From Flavobacterium sp. CF136 (GTDB lineage Bacteria; Bacteroidota; Bacteroidia; Flavobacteriales; Flavobacteriaceae): 64,000 nt of DNA. The notes under the pieces were generated by a model, which had not been told where the DNA came from, made no database searches, and was given only the letters and a program-made list of their open reading frames with translations. This document shows positions 35,385 through 44,119 of the stretch, in pieces. A program made the translations under genes and the position numbers. Positions within the stretch are counted from its first letter, which is position 1. Every line of letters begins with the position of its first letter. The stretch spans positions 182,089-246,088 of the forward strand of contig NZ_AKJZ01000007.1 in the NCBI RefSeq assembly GCF_000282055.1, read 5' to 3'.

Positions 35385-35507
35385 AATGCAAAAGTAGTTA
35401 AAAATTAGACTTCTTAGATTTTTAGATTAATGGATTTAGAGTTTATCGGCTTTTAAATCAAAGACGATGAGGTTGTCCTTCTGTTTCTTTGCAACTTTGA
35501 ACCTGTT

Positions 35508-35855
35508 CTATTTATCATGAAAACCCTTGCTGTCTTTTGGCGTTTCTGTTCTGTCGAACATTCCATAATCTCGAACTACAGTGGCGATTCTTAAATGATA
35601 ATCTTTAAATATCCCATTTCTGCCTTTGGATTGTGCATGACGATGCATTTCGAGATTTCTCCATTGCTGAATACTTTCTTCATCTTTCCAAAAAGACAAG
35701 GATAATACTTTTTCGGGATTACTAAAACTCTGAAATCTTTCTATTGATATAAAACCTTCAATGTGGTCTAATTCCGGGCGCAAGCTTGCGGCAATATCAA
35801 GATATTCTTCTTTTTTTCCTTCGTTCGGAATAACTTCAAAAATTACAGCTATCAT
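35508..35855 (-). CDS. Antibiotic-biosynthesis-monooxygenase-type small protein
   Basis: 115 residues from the ATG at 35855; the longer frame to 35885 would overlap the P450 stop. It is a dimeric ferredoxin-like ABM fold: MIAVIFEVIPNEGKKEEYLDIAASLRPELDHIEGFISIERFQS, LSLSFWKDEESIQQWRN and the closing EMHRHAQSKGR. Members are cofactor-free monooxygenases or heme-degrading or sensing proteins. It follows the P450 gene by 11 bases and is surely co-transcribed with it, so the two may act on the same substrate. Confidence 0.85.
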   Translation of the reverse strand: MIAVIFEVIPNEGKKEEYLDIAASLRPELDHIEGFISIERFQSFSNPEKVLSLSFWKDEESIQQWRNLEMHRHAQSKGRNGIFKDYHLRIATVVRDYGMFDRTETPKDSKGFHDK

Positions 35856-35866
35856 ATTTTTATTTT

Positions 35867-37018
35867 TTATTGTAATGAAATCCACATTATTTTTGGTAAT
35901 CTGGCATTGATCATTTGTTCGTATTGAATATTATTTTCTAAAAGTGTAATGGTTTTAAATTGATCAAATAAAAACCATAAAGCTTCAGTAGCCAAATGAA
36001 TCGAGAAATATTTCGCCAGGCACATGTGACTGCCAATTCCGAAAGTTAGATTTTCATTGTTATTGTTTCTCTCCATATCAAAACTTAACGCATTATCAAA
36101 TTTTACCGAATCACGGTTTGCTGATGCGAGAATAATTAAAATCGCATCATTCTTTTTAATTAGGCTTTCGCCAATGAGAAAATCTTCAGTAGCAATTCTT
36201 CTCGTATTATGAATCGGCGGATCAAATCGCAAAGTTTCTATAACCGATTTTTCTATTGCTATTTTATCTGAAATGTTTTTGTTTTGGACGATTTGCAAAA
36301 ATGAATTACTCAGAATTCCCCGGCCAGCATCAAAACTCTGAATACATAATCCGATTAAATTACTAACAACTATCGGAATAATTTCATCGAATTGAATGTT
36401 GTGTTTTTCTGAAATTTTACTTAGTAACGGTTTGTAAAAAGCCAAAGAAAAAAGATGTTTTTCGACTATTGAATAGAATTTTTCAGAATAATCATTAATC
36501 AATTTTACTTGTTCTTTTGTTTTATTCGGAAGCATTATTTTGGTAAAAAATTCAATTTTATCTGAAATAAAATCACAGTCATTTTCTTCAAAACCAAAAC
36601 TTTTTAAGAGAACAAGGATCGGGAGTTTTTTACAAACCGAATTTACCCAGTCAATTTTATTTTCAGCTAAATCATTTTTTATTAATTGAGAAATTATATA
36701 ATTGATGTCAACTGAATTTATATTTGAAAATAGCGACGTTGCAATTTCTCTTGCTATATCATGTTGAATTCCGTTTGATAACCGGGCTAAATTATTGAAA
36801 ATTTCTAAGGAATATTGATTAAGTTTTTGTTCATTGTTTGGATTGATTGCAGGGATCTGAGCCTTGGGATTTTTCAAAATAGAAATACAATCTTCATAAG
36901 AGTATATTGCCCATATTTTATTCGTTTCATCCCAATAAACCGGATGTTTTTCTAACATGGTTTTATATATCAAATAAGGATTGTTGGTGTCAGATTGAAG
37001 GAATAAAGTAGAACTCAT
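35867..37018 (-). CDS. Cytochrome P450 with atypical I-helix
   Basis: 383 residues from the ATG at 37018. The ExxR motif is ETLR (SVIETLRFDPPIHNTRRIA) and the heme-thiolate loop is FGIGSHMCLAKYFS. The I-helix reads CIQSFDAGRGILSNS, so the acid-alcohol pair of ordinary oxygen-activating P450s (AGxxT) is missing. This is soluble and cytosolic, with no reductase nearby. It forms an operon with an ABM-type protein and is divergent from an ArsR-type regulator. Its -7 box overlaps a palindrome at 37035-37050. Substrate unknown. Confidence 0.88.
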   Translation of the reverse strand: MSSTLFLQSDTNNPYLIYKTMLEKHPVYWDETNKIWAIYSYEDCISILKNPKAQIPAINPNNEQKLNQYSLEIFNNLARLSNGIQHDIAREIATSLFSNINSVDINYIISQLIKNDLAENKIDWVNSVCKKLPILVLLKSFGFEENDCDFISDKIEFFTKIMLPNKTKEQVKLINDYSEKFYSIVEKHLFSLAFYKPLLSKISEKHNIQFDEIIPIVVSNLIGLCIQSFDAGRGILSNSFLQIVQNKNISDKIAIEKSVIETLRFDPPIHNTRRIATEDFLIGESLIKKNDAILIILASANRDSVKFDNALSFDMERNNNNENLTFGIGSHMCLAKYFSIHLATEALWFLFDQFKTITLLENNIQYEQMINARLPKIMWISLQ

Positions 37019-37033
37019 ATAGAATGTTTTTGT

Positions 37034-37050
37034 CAAAGTTATTTAACTTT
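37034..37050 (-). promoter_or_regulatory. P450 promoter -7 box overlapped by a palindromic operator candidate
   Basis: CAAAGTTA at 37034-37041 is TAACTTTG on the minus strand, a -7 box 16 bases before the P450 start. It is overlapped by AAAGTTA-TT-TAACTTT (37035-37050), a perfect 7-bp inverted repeat, in the only space between the P450 gene and the divergent ArsR gene. Confidence 0.5.
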
Positions 37051-37091
37051 ACAATACAATACTTCACTCCGGAATTAACTATGATATTTAA

Positions 37092-37772
37092 ATGGAAGAT
37101 CAATTTATAAAAACGGCATCATTAATTGGCGACCCAACCCGTGCCTCAATCCTATGGACTTTGCTTGACGGAAGGGCTTTTACTGCAACAGAATTAGCGG
37201 TTAGTGCAAATACTTCTCCACAAAATATAAGTATGCATTTAGGAAAACTTCTTGAAGCCGATTTACTTTGTGTAGAAAAACAAGGCCGTCATAAATACTA
37301 TAGATTTTCGAATAAAGAAGTTGCGTATGCAGTTGAAGCCATGGCGAATCTGGTTCCGAAACCGGAAGTTTCCTTAAAAAATAAACCTGAAAATTATCCT
37401 CCAATAAAATTCTGCAGAACTTGCTACGATCATTTGGCCGGAAAAATTGGAGTTGCCTTAACCGATAGTTTATTGGAACAAAAGATAATTATAGAAAAAA
37501 ATAATGCATACGAAATTAGCCCTGAAGGAGAAAAATGGTTCTCCCGTTTTGGAATTAATATTGAAGAGGCCCAAAAACAAAAAAGAATATTTTTAAAACC
37601 TTGTCTTGATTGGAGCGAAAGACGAAATCATATCGCTGGTTCAATTGGCGCCTTACTGCTGAATAAAATGATAGCCGAAGATTGGCTCAGAAGAACGAAA
37701 GATTCCAGAGCCATGATAATTACTGGAAAAGGGGAAAAGGAGTTATTGAAGAATTTTAAGATTGCACTATAG
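37092..37772 (+). CDS. ArsR-type winged-helix regulator
   Basis: 226 residues. The N-terminal ArsR-like helix-turn-helix covers about 8-85 (SLIGDPTRASILWTLLDGRAFTATELAV, TSPQNISMHLGKLLEADLL, GRHKYYRFS). A C-terminal domain carries two cysteine-containing blocks, FCRTCYDHLAGKIG and PCLDWSERRNHIAGSIGALL. That C-terminal part recurs in a subgroup of ArsR proteins and may bind metal or a small ligand; no classical ELCVCDL metal box is seen. It is divergent from the P450 operon and is the likely regulator of it. Confidence 0.88.
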   Translation: MEDQFIKTASLIGDPTRASILWTLLDGRAFTATELAVSANTSPQNISMHLGKLLEADLLCVEKQGRHKYYRFSNKEVAYAVEAMANLVPKPEVSLKNKPENYPPIKFCRTCYDHLAGKIGVALTDSLLEQKIIIEKNNAYEISPEGEKWFSRFGINIEEAQKQKRIFLKPCLDWSERRNHIAGSIGALLLNKMIAEDWLRRTKDSRAMIITGKGEKELLKNFKIAL

Positions 37773-37843
37773 TTTTATAATGTAAATTTTAGATTGTGAA
37801 ATCTTTTTTTGTTGTGCACCGATTTACTTATAACACATAACTT

Positions 37844-38704
37844 TTAAACTTTCCCTTCAGAAAACAAAAACTCAATCACTTTCTGATACAGTTCATCATC
37901 GTGCATTCCGTGACCTAAACCTTTGGTTTCGATAAACTGACTGTTTTTCCAATTACTGGCAATTTTTTTACCTTCTTCAAAAGAAACAACATCATCTGAA
38001 ATATCATGAGCTACTAATCCAGAAATGTTAAATTCTGAAGCGAATTTTTGTCCTGAAAAATCTTCCAGTTTAAAGTTGAAACGATTCATAAAACGGCTTT
38101 CTAAAAGTGAAAACATTTTGGTGTTTAAACTCAGCATGGAAACATAATTGTCGATTAGTGTTTTTAGATCAGAAGGAGCTCCAAGAATAACCATTTTATT
38201 GATACTCGTATTCGGGAATAAATATTGATGATACACACACGCAGCTCCACCAATGGAGTGACCGATGATAATATCCGGCTGATATTTTTCTACTGTTTTA
38301 TTTATGAACTCGGCATAGAGCGGAACGTTAAATTCTTTACCACTGCTTTGTCCGTGTGCGGGAGCATCAATGGCAATAATTGTACTTCCTGTTTTTTGAA
38401 GGTGAGGCAAGGTTTTTTCCCATCGTGAAGCATTACTTTCCCATCCGTGAACAAGTAAAATTTTGGTTTCGTTCCCTTTCCATACATATGTTTGAAAATG
38501 GTGTTCGTTATGATGAAAGGTTTCTGTCTCTGCGTGCTTAAGTACTTTAGGCAAACTTTCTTTTCTCAGTCTGCCAATACGTGGCTGGCTGAAAAGTGCA
38601 TATGAAAGGTCTATGGCTTTTTGCGAATGTACATAACTTAGAAAGTTAATGTATTGCCCAACCGATTTTAAAGTAATAAAACGAATTCCTTCTTTAAGTC
38701 CCAA
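37844..38704 (-). CDS. Alpha/beta hydrolase
   Basis: 286 residues. The oxyanion region is LLVHGWESNASRW, nucleophile Ser in IIGHSIGGAAC, acid in VAHDISDDVV and His in GLGHGMHDDE, so the catalytic triad is complete. No signal peptide; probably cytosolic. The N-terminal 70 residues before the fold are amphipathic and basic. Substrate class cannot be assigned beyond esterase/lipase-like. Monocistronic, followed by a terminator-free gap. Confidence 0.87.
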   Translation of the reverse strand: MGLKEGIRFITLKSVGQYINFLSYVHSQKAIDLSYALFSQPRIGRLRKESLPKVLKHAETETFHHNEHHFQTYVWKGNETKILLVHGWESNASRWEKTLPHLQKTGSTIIAIDAPAHGQSSGKEFNVPLYAEFINKTVEKYQPDIIIGHSIGGAACVYHQYLFPNTSINKMVILGAPSDLKTLIDNYVSMLSLNTKMFSLLESRFMNRFNFKLEDFSGQKFASEFNISGLVAHDISDDVVSFEEGKKIASNWKNSQFIETKGLGHGMHDDELYQKVIEFLFSEGKV

Positions 38705-38767
38705 AACAAGTAGATTTAAATGATGAAAAATATAACTATTCGAAAACCTATTCTAAAAATAGAACAG

Positions 38768-38851
38768 CCATGAATTGTACAAATTTATCACGAATTTTAT
38801 ACTTATCATACAAACAAAATACAAATTCGTGGAATTGATGCAATTCATGGC
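38768..38851. repeat. Imperfect palindrome of the CACGAATT family
   Basis: GCCATGAATTG at the left end pairs perfectly with CAATTCATGGC at the right end. Inside, CACGAATTT pairs with AAATTCGTG. Related sequence (GCCACGAAT/ATTCGTGGC) occurs at 54701-54752 and 55526-55631, always between genes. Confidence 0.6.
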
Positions 38852-38896
38852 GAAAAAATAGTCAAAGCTAAATTAGCTGACAATTTTTTAAACAAA

Positions 38897-38925
38897 AAAA
38901 ATCCCGATGTTTATCGGGACAATTT
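38897..38925 (-). terminator. Terminator after the coiled-coil gene
   Basis: TCCCGAT-GTTT-ATCGGGA (38902-38919), followed on the minus strand by eight T, just after the stop codon at 38930. Confidence 0.85.
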
Positions 38926-38929
38926 TTAT

Positions 38930-39709
38930 TTAGATACTTGAGAACAATTGTTCCATTTTTTCTTTCTCTTCATCAGCAAGTACGCTGTCAACCAGGATTC
39001 TTCCTGAATGCTCATCAGTAATGATTTTCTTTCTGGAAGCAATTTCTACCTGAGTTTGTGGCGGAATTGTGAAGAATGATCCTGCAGAAGCTCCTCTTTC
39101 GATAGATACTACAGCTAAACCATTACGAACACTACTTCTGATTCTGTTATAAGCAGCTAATAATCTTGCTTCGATTTGTTCTGAAAATTCGGTAGATTTC
39201 TCAGTTAAGAAGATTTCTTCTTTTTGAGTTTCGGCCATAATTGCATCTAATTCAGATTTTTTATGCTTTAGATGTGAACTTTTAGCTTCCAATTTTTCTT
39301 TTAGGTTAGAAATAACTTCTTTTTTGTGTTCAATAGAAGCTTTCATTTCCTTAATTTGTTTTTCAGCCAATTGAATTTCTAATTCCTGAAATTCAACTTC
39401 TTTAGTCAAAGAATTAAATTCTCTGTTATTGCGAACTGACTCTTGTTGTTTTGTGTATTTTTTGATTACCTCTTTGTGTTCCTCAATAGCATTCTTCTTA
39501 GATTTAATAAGATCCTCAACTACTTCAAGTTCACTTTTTAGTTTTTCTGAACGCGTGCTTAAACCTGCAACTTCATCTTCTAAATCTTCAACTTCTAATG
39601 GAAGTTCTCCTCTTACGTTTCTGATTTCGTCAATTCTCGAGTCAATAAGCTGTAAATCGTATATTGCTCTTAACTTGTCCTCAACACTTAATTCTTTCGT
39701 ATTCGCCAT
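38930..39709 (-). CDS. Coiled-coil protein of the C4 zinc-ribbon family lacking all cysteines
   Basis: 259 residues: a long antiparallel coiled coil (about 30-185) and a C-terminal ribbon domain. The ribbon (RGASAGSFFTIPPQTQVEIASRKKIITDEHSGRILVD) matches the family consensus around IPPQ and HxGRILVD, but the four zinc-binding Cys are replaced by Ser, Asp and other residues. There is no cysteine anywhere in the protein. Family members are linked to cell-surface or nucleic-acid functions but remain poorly defined. It directly follows the Nif3-type gene (three bases), a pairing often conserved. Confidence 0.85.
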   Translation of the reverse strand: MANTKELSVEDKLRAIYDLQLIDSRIDEIRNVRGELPLEVEDLEDEVAGLSTRSEKLKSELEVVEDLIKSKKNAIEEHKEVIKKYTKQQESVRNNREFNSLTKEVEFQELEIQLAEKQIKEMKASIEHKKEVISNLKEKLEAKSSHLKHKKSELDAIMAETQKEEIFLTEKSTEFSEQIEARLLAAYNRIRSSVRNGLAVVSIERGASAGSFFTIPPQTQVEIASRKKIITDEHSGRILVDSVLADEEKEKMEQLFSSI

Positions 39710-39712
39710 ATT

Positions 39713-40807
39713 CTATAAGTACTTAACTGGATTTGTATTTTCTTCTGATAAAATGATGGCAAAATTAAGGATTTTTTTCCTAAGATAATCAACAATATAG
39801 TTTTTTGTATAGCGTTCACTCTCAAAATGACCAATATCTGCTAAAAGTAATCGATTTTCAGCTTCATAAAATTGGTGGTATTTTAAATCAGCCGTTAAAA
39901 AAGCATCTGCTCCGGACTGAATGGCGTTTTTTATAGCAAAACTTCCTGAGCCTCCCAAAACAGCAACTCTTTTTATTTTTTTTCCTGTAAAGGCAGAATG
40001 ACGAATTCCATCCGCTATCATTTTATCTTTTACGTAATAAAGAAAATCTTTTTCATCCATTTCGGTCTCAAATTCACCAATCATACCTAAACCAATATTT
40101 TGATGCGAATTTTGTAAATCATAGATTTCATAAGCCACTTCTTCGTAGATATGATTTGTAAAAAGTGCTTTCAGAATTCTGGTTTGAAGGTGTTTTTCAA
40201 AAATAACTTCAATTTTTATTTCGCTTCCGGTATGCAATTTTCCTTTTTCACCAATAACAGGATTGCTGTTTTCATTTCCTTCAAAAGTAAAAAAACCTTC
40301 TGAGTTAAAACTGCAATTGTCATAGTTGCCAATTCTTCCGGCTCCGGCTTCAAACAATGCATAGCGAACTTTTTCAGCATTATCAGGAACGGTATAAGTA
40401 ATTAATTTTTGAATGAAATTTTGCTTCTGAATCAAAACCTTAGTATTTATTAATCCTAAAGCATCACAGAAAATTTTATTGACACCCTGAGAATGATTGT
40501 CTAAAGCCGTGTGAACGGCATAAATGGCAATATCATTTTTAATTGCTTTTAGAATCGCACGCTCCACATAATTCTTGCCCGTAATTTTTTTGATTCCTGA
40601 GAATAATATCGGATGAAAACAAACAACCAAATTGCATTTTTTAGTAATAGCTTCTTCAATTACATTTTCTAAAGCATCGTGACAAACTAAAACTCCTGTA
40701 CTTTTGGATTCTGAATCTCCAACTAAAAGCCCGACGTTGTCAAAATCTTCGGCGTAAGCCAAAGGAGCCATTTCTTCCAGAACTGCTAATATTTCTTTGA
40801 TTTTCAT
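39713..40807 (-). CDS. Nif3-like dinuclear metal-centre protein (GTP cyclohydrolase I type 2/NIF3)
   Basis: 364 residues from the ATG at 40807, which gives the family-typical start MKIKEILAVLEEMAPLAYAEDFDNVGLLVG. The metal-binding residues lie in VCFHPILFSG, VHTALDNHSQGVN and the C-terminal ADIGHFESE. A central PII-like insert (about 130-230) is the longer-family feature. The hexameric toroid binds two metal ions per subunit; its reaction is unsettled. It lies upstream of the coiled-coil gene in one operon and is divergent from lpxK. Confidence 0.9.
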   Translation of the reverse strand: MKIKEILAVLEEMAPLAYAEDFDNVGLLVGDSESKSTGVLVCHDALENVIEEAITKKCNLVVCFHPILFSGIKKITGKNYVERAILKAIKNDIAIYAVHTALDNHSQGVNKIFCDALGLINTKVLIQKQNFIQKLITYTVPDNAEKVRYALFEAGAGRIGNYDNCSFNSEGFFTFEGNENSNPVIGEKGKLHTGSEIKIEVIFEKHLQTRILKALFTNHIYEEVAYEIYDLQNSHQNIGLGMIGEFETEMDEKDFLYYVKDKMIADGIRHSAFTGKKIKRVAVLGGSGSFAIKNAIQSGADAFLTADLKYHQFYEAENRLLLADIGHFESERYTKNYIVDYLRKKILNFAIILSEENTNPVKYL

Positions 40808-40815
40808 TTTTACTT

Positions 40816-40866
40816 TTTGTTTCAAGTTTTGAAGCCTCAAGTTGTTATGTAAAACTTGAAACTTTA
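40816..40866. repeat. Short AAGTTTCAAG-type repeat, Nif3-lpxK gap
   Basis: TTTGTTTCAAGTTTT pairs imperfectly with AAAACTTGAAACTTTAAAC. Same family as the block at 26331-26440. Confidence 0.5.
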
Positions 40867-40900
40867 AACAAATTAACGAAAAAAATTATACTTTCGTAAA

Positions 40901-41911
40901 ATGAACTTACTTCGAAAAATACTTTTTCCGTTTGCCATTTTATACGGATTCATTACTGCAATCAGGAATTTTCTTTTTGATAAAGGAATTCTGAAATCTA
41001 CTTCGTTTGATGTTCCGGTTATTGCAGTTGGAAATTTAAGTGTAGGCGGAACCGGAAAAACACCACAAATAGAATATCTGATTCGGTTACTGTCCGATAA
41101 ATATAAAGTTGCCACTTTAAGCCGCGGATATAAACGTCAGTCTGAAGGTTTTGTTCTGGCTGACTCTACTTCAAATGCAGCTATTTTAGGTGATGAACCT
41201 TTTCAGTTTTATCAAAAATTCCCCAATATTCAGGTGGCTGTTGATGCGAATCGAACAAACGGAATTATACAATTGCTATCTCAAAATGAAAAGCCTGAAG
41301 TGATTTTACTTGATGATGCATACCAACACCGAAAAGTAAAAGCGGGATTTTATATTTTACTGACTTCTTATGATGATTTATATGCGGATGATTTTATGCT
41401 GCCAACCGGAAATTTACGTGAAAGCAGAAGCGGGGCCAATCGGGCCAATATTGTAATTGTAACTAAATGTCCGAAGGGTTTATCAATTGCAAAGCAACAG
41501 GAAATTCAGCGAAAGCTAAAATTAAATTCTAAGCAGGAATTGTACTTTACTTTTATAGATTATGATGATGCTATTTATGGGGCCAATGAAAAAATCACTG
41601 TCGATGAAATCAAAAACGAATCAAAATTACTATTAGCCGGGATTGCTAAACCAAAATCATTTTTTGATTATTTAAAAAATGAAAATGATGAATGTTTGAC
41701 TTTTCCGGATCATCATCATTTTTCGGAAACAGAAATAGAATTAATTTTAAAAAAAGCACAGCATAGAAAAATTATTACAACCGAAAAAGATTTTGTTCGC
41801 TTAAAAGATTCGGAATTAGTTTCGAAACTATATTATTTACCAATAAAAAGTTCATTTATCAATCGTCAGGAAAATTTTAATTTTGAAGTTTTAAACTATT
41901 TGAAAAAGTAA
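40901..41911 (+). CDS. lpxK: Tetraacyldisaccharide 4'-kinase LpxK
   Basis: 336 residues, the membrane-associated kinase that phosphorylates the lipid A disaccharide. N-terminal membrane-associated helix (ILFPFAILYGFITAIRNF), P-loop VGGTGKTP near residues 48-55, then DEPFQFYQKFPNIQVAVDANR, ILLDDAYQHRKV and LPTGNLRESRSGANRA, all canonical. Its presence shows lipid A with a 4'-phosphate step. Complete, single gene. Confidence 0.96.
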   Translation: MNLLRKILFPFAILYGFITAIRNFLFDKGILKSTSFDVPVIAVGNLSVGGTGKTPQIEYLIRLLSDKYKVATLSRGYKRQSEGFVLADSTSNAAILGDEPFQFYQKFPNIQVAVDANRTNGIIQLLSQNEKPEVILLDDAYQHRKVKAGFYILLTSYDDLYADDFMLPTGNLRESRSGANRANIVIVTKCPKGLSIAKQQEIQRKLKLNSKQELYFTFIDYDDAIYGANEKITVDEIKNESKLLLAGIAKPKSFFDYLKNENDECLTFPDHHHFSETEIELILKKAQHRKIITTEKDFVRLKDSELVSKLYYLPIKSSFINRQENFNFEVLNYLKK

Positions 41912-41925
41912 AAAAAACTAAATTT

Positions 41926-44094
41926 TTAATCAAAATGTCTGGCAATGGTATTGTAAAATACATCCGGAACGAAAGGTTTTGTAATGACGTCATTCATTCC
42001 AAAAGATAAAAGCTGATCTCTGTTTTCATCGAGGGAAATAGCAGTAAGCGCAATAATTGGCGTTGTTTTGTCAAACTCCCGAATTTGTTCTGTTGCTGTT
42101 GTGCCGTTAATTCCAGGTAAGTGCACATCCATTAAAATCAAATCAAAATGTTTTACTTTTAACAACTCGATAGCCTCTTCACCGTTATCTATGATTTCGC
42201 AGGATATCGATTTGTTTTCAAGCATTTTTTGAGTTATCAGCTGATTTATTTTATTATCTTCAACCAATAAAATGACTTTGTTTTTTAATTGACAATCATC
42301 ATAAAGTTTGGTTTCCGGAGTTTTTTTCAATGGGTTTTTACTGATGCCAAAAATTAATTTAAAATTAAATGTGGAACCTTTGCCAACTTCACTGGATAAT
42401 TTTATTTTGCCCCCTAAAAGCTCAATAAGCTTTTTAACTATCGTAAGTCCCAAACCAGTTCCTCCATATTTGCGGTTGACTTCAACAGATCCTTGTGAAA
42501 AACTTTCAAAAACTTTTTTTTGTTTGTCTTTTGGAATACCGATTCCGGTATCGGTAATTTCAAAATAAACCGTTGCCTTTTCACTGCCAAGAGCATCTAA
42601 TTTGGCAATAAGGGTTACATTTCCGTTTTGAGTAAACTTTAGCGCATTGTTAATTAAGTTAAGGATTATCTGAGATAACTTGGTTGTGTCACCAATTAGG
42701 TTATCCGGAATAGTATCGTCTATTTCCAACTTAAAATGATTGTTGTTAGCAGTCGCCAATTCTTTTAAAGAATTTTGAATATTGGCAAGCAAAGCTTTTA
42801 AGTCGAAACTGATTTTTTCTATTTCAACTTTATTGGAGTCCATTTTATTTATTTCAAGTATCTCGTTAATGAATGTAGTGAGATAATTTCCGGAGAATTT
42901 TAAAGAATCCAAATATTTTAATTGTGATTGTTTTGGGTTCTCCTGAAGTAATAAATGTGCAATTCCGTTAATAGCGTTTAGTGGGGTTCTGAGCTCATGA
43001 CTTACCGTTGATAAAAATTCAGATCTTGCTTTTGAAGCTTCCTCAGCTTTATTTTTGGCTAAAATAAGTTCTCTGTTTTTTTCTTTTAAAAGTAAATTGT
43101 TTTGATTTCTGATAACATTATTTTTATATAATGCTAAACTTAATAAAGATAAAATAGAGATAAGTGCAATGGCCAAAATGCTGATTAATTTTGAATATCG
43201 ATATGTTTTTACCTGTGCTTTTTGTTCATTTTCCCGTTTTATCACATCATTTAAAATATTGTTTTCCTTGATTTTTTTGAATTTATCAAAATCAAGTTTG
43301 GTGTTTTTTATTTTTAGGATATAATTTTCTATTTGGTAATGCTCATCTAAATAACTGTAGGCGCGGTCATATTCTTTATTGTTTTTATAGTATTGGCTAA
43401 TCGCTAATATAATTTTTGATTTTTGTTTTAAATTTTGAGTTTTTGAATTTAAATCCAGAGCATTATTTAAGTAAACAATAGTAGAATCATTTTTCTTGCG
43501 TTGTGTTTCAATTAACCCAAGTTGATAATAGGAATCTGATTTGATTGCTGAATTTTTATTGTTGTCTGGCTGTTGAATTATTTTTTTTAATGTTTTGGCT
43601 GCTAAATCATAATTTTTATGTGATTTAAATACCATTGCTTTTTCTAAATTTAAATACTCATAAGAATCATTTAAATTTAATTTATTAAAAATAATATCTG
43701 CTTTTTTATAATATACTTCAGCAGTTTCATAATTCTTTTTTGCAGTATTTGTAATTCCGATATAATATAAAGCAACTGCTTTTGTTGCAGTTAGGGGAAT
43801 TTGATTGAATAAGGCAATACTTTTATGGAAATATTTTAAAGCTTCTTCGTATTTCTGTTGATTGTAGTATATTTTTCCCAGCTTGAAAGTTTGATTAGCC
43901 AGGTTCTCTGCTTTATGGTGACTTTTACTATAATCTATTGATTTTTGAGTAAATAATAAAGCATTGTTGTATTTTTTATCTTTAAGACTGGCGTTGGCTA
44001 ATTTATTGTAATAGGAAATACTGTCTATATTCGGTTTTGATTGCGAATATAGTGAGGTGTAATAAAAACTGATAAAAATAAAAAGGTATTTCAT
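41926..44094 (-). CDS. TPR hybrid sensor histidine kinase with receiver domain
   Basis: 722 residues: a signal peptide (ending LYSQSK) and periplasmic TPR repeats (about 25-260). One membrane helix follows (ISILAIALISILSLLSLAL, near 305), then a HisKA domain with FLSTVSHELRTPLNAI. The HATPase domain shows LINNALKFTQNG, DTGIGIPKDK and GTGLGLTIVKKL. A C-terminal receiver domain has LLVEDNKIN, phospho-acceptor Asp in LILMDVHLPG and Lys in ITKPF. It lacks a DNA-binding domain, so the receiver is probably an internal relay. It lies 25 bases downstream of gap, and the linkage may be accidental. Confidence 0.93.
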   Translation of the reverse strand: MKYLFIFISFYYTSLYSQSKPNIDSISYYNKLANASLKDKKYNNALLFTQKSIDYSKSHHKAENLANQTFKLGKIYYNQQKYEEALKYFHKSIALFNQIPLTATKAVALYYIGITNTAKKNYETAEVYYKKADIIFNKLNLNDSYEYLNLEKAMVFKSHKNYDLAAKTLKKIIQQPDNNKNSAIKSDSYYQLGLIETQRKKNDSTIVYLNNALDLNSKTQNLKQKSKIILAISQYYKNNKEYDRAYSYLDEHYQIENYILKIKNTKLDFDKFKKIKENNILNDVIKRENEQKAQVKTYRYSKLISILAIALISILSLLSLALYKNNVIRNQNNLLLKEKNRELILAKNKAEEASKARSEFLSTVSHELRTPLNAINGIAHLLLQENPKQSQLKYLDSLKFSGNYLTTFINEILEINKMDSNKVEIEKISFDLKALLANIQNSLKELATANNNHFKLEIDDTIPDNLIGDTTKLSQIILNLINNALKFTQNGNVTLIAKLDALGSEKATVYFEITDTGIGIPKDKQKKVFESFSQGSVEVNRKYGGTGLGLTIVKKLIELLGGKIKLSSEVGKGSTFNFKLIFGISKNPLKKTPETKLYDDCQLKNKVILLVEDNKINQLITQKMLENKSISCEIIDNGEEAIELLKVKHFDLILMDVHLPGINGTTATEQIREFDKTTPIIALTAISLDENRDQLLSFGMNDVITKPFVPDVFYNTIARHFD

Positions 44095-44119
44095 GTTGTA
44101 ATACTTTTTATAATGAATC

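Noticed and set aside
39429..39788. A 119-codon plus-strand frame opposite the coiled-coil gene
   Set aside because: Ser/Leu-rich reading of the reverse of a Glu/Lys coiled coil, a common artefact.
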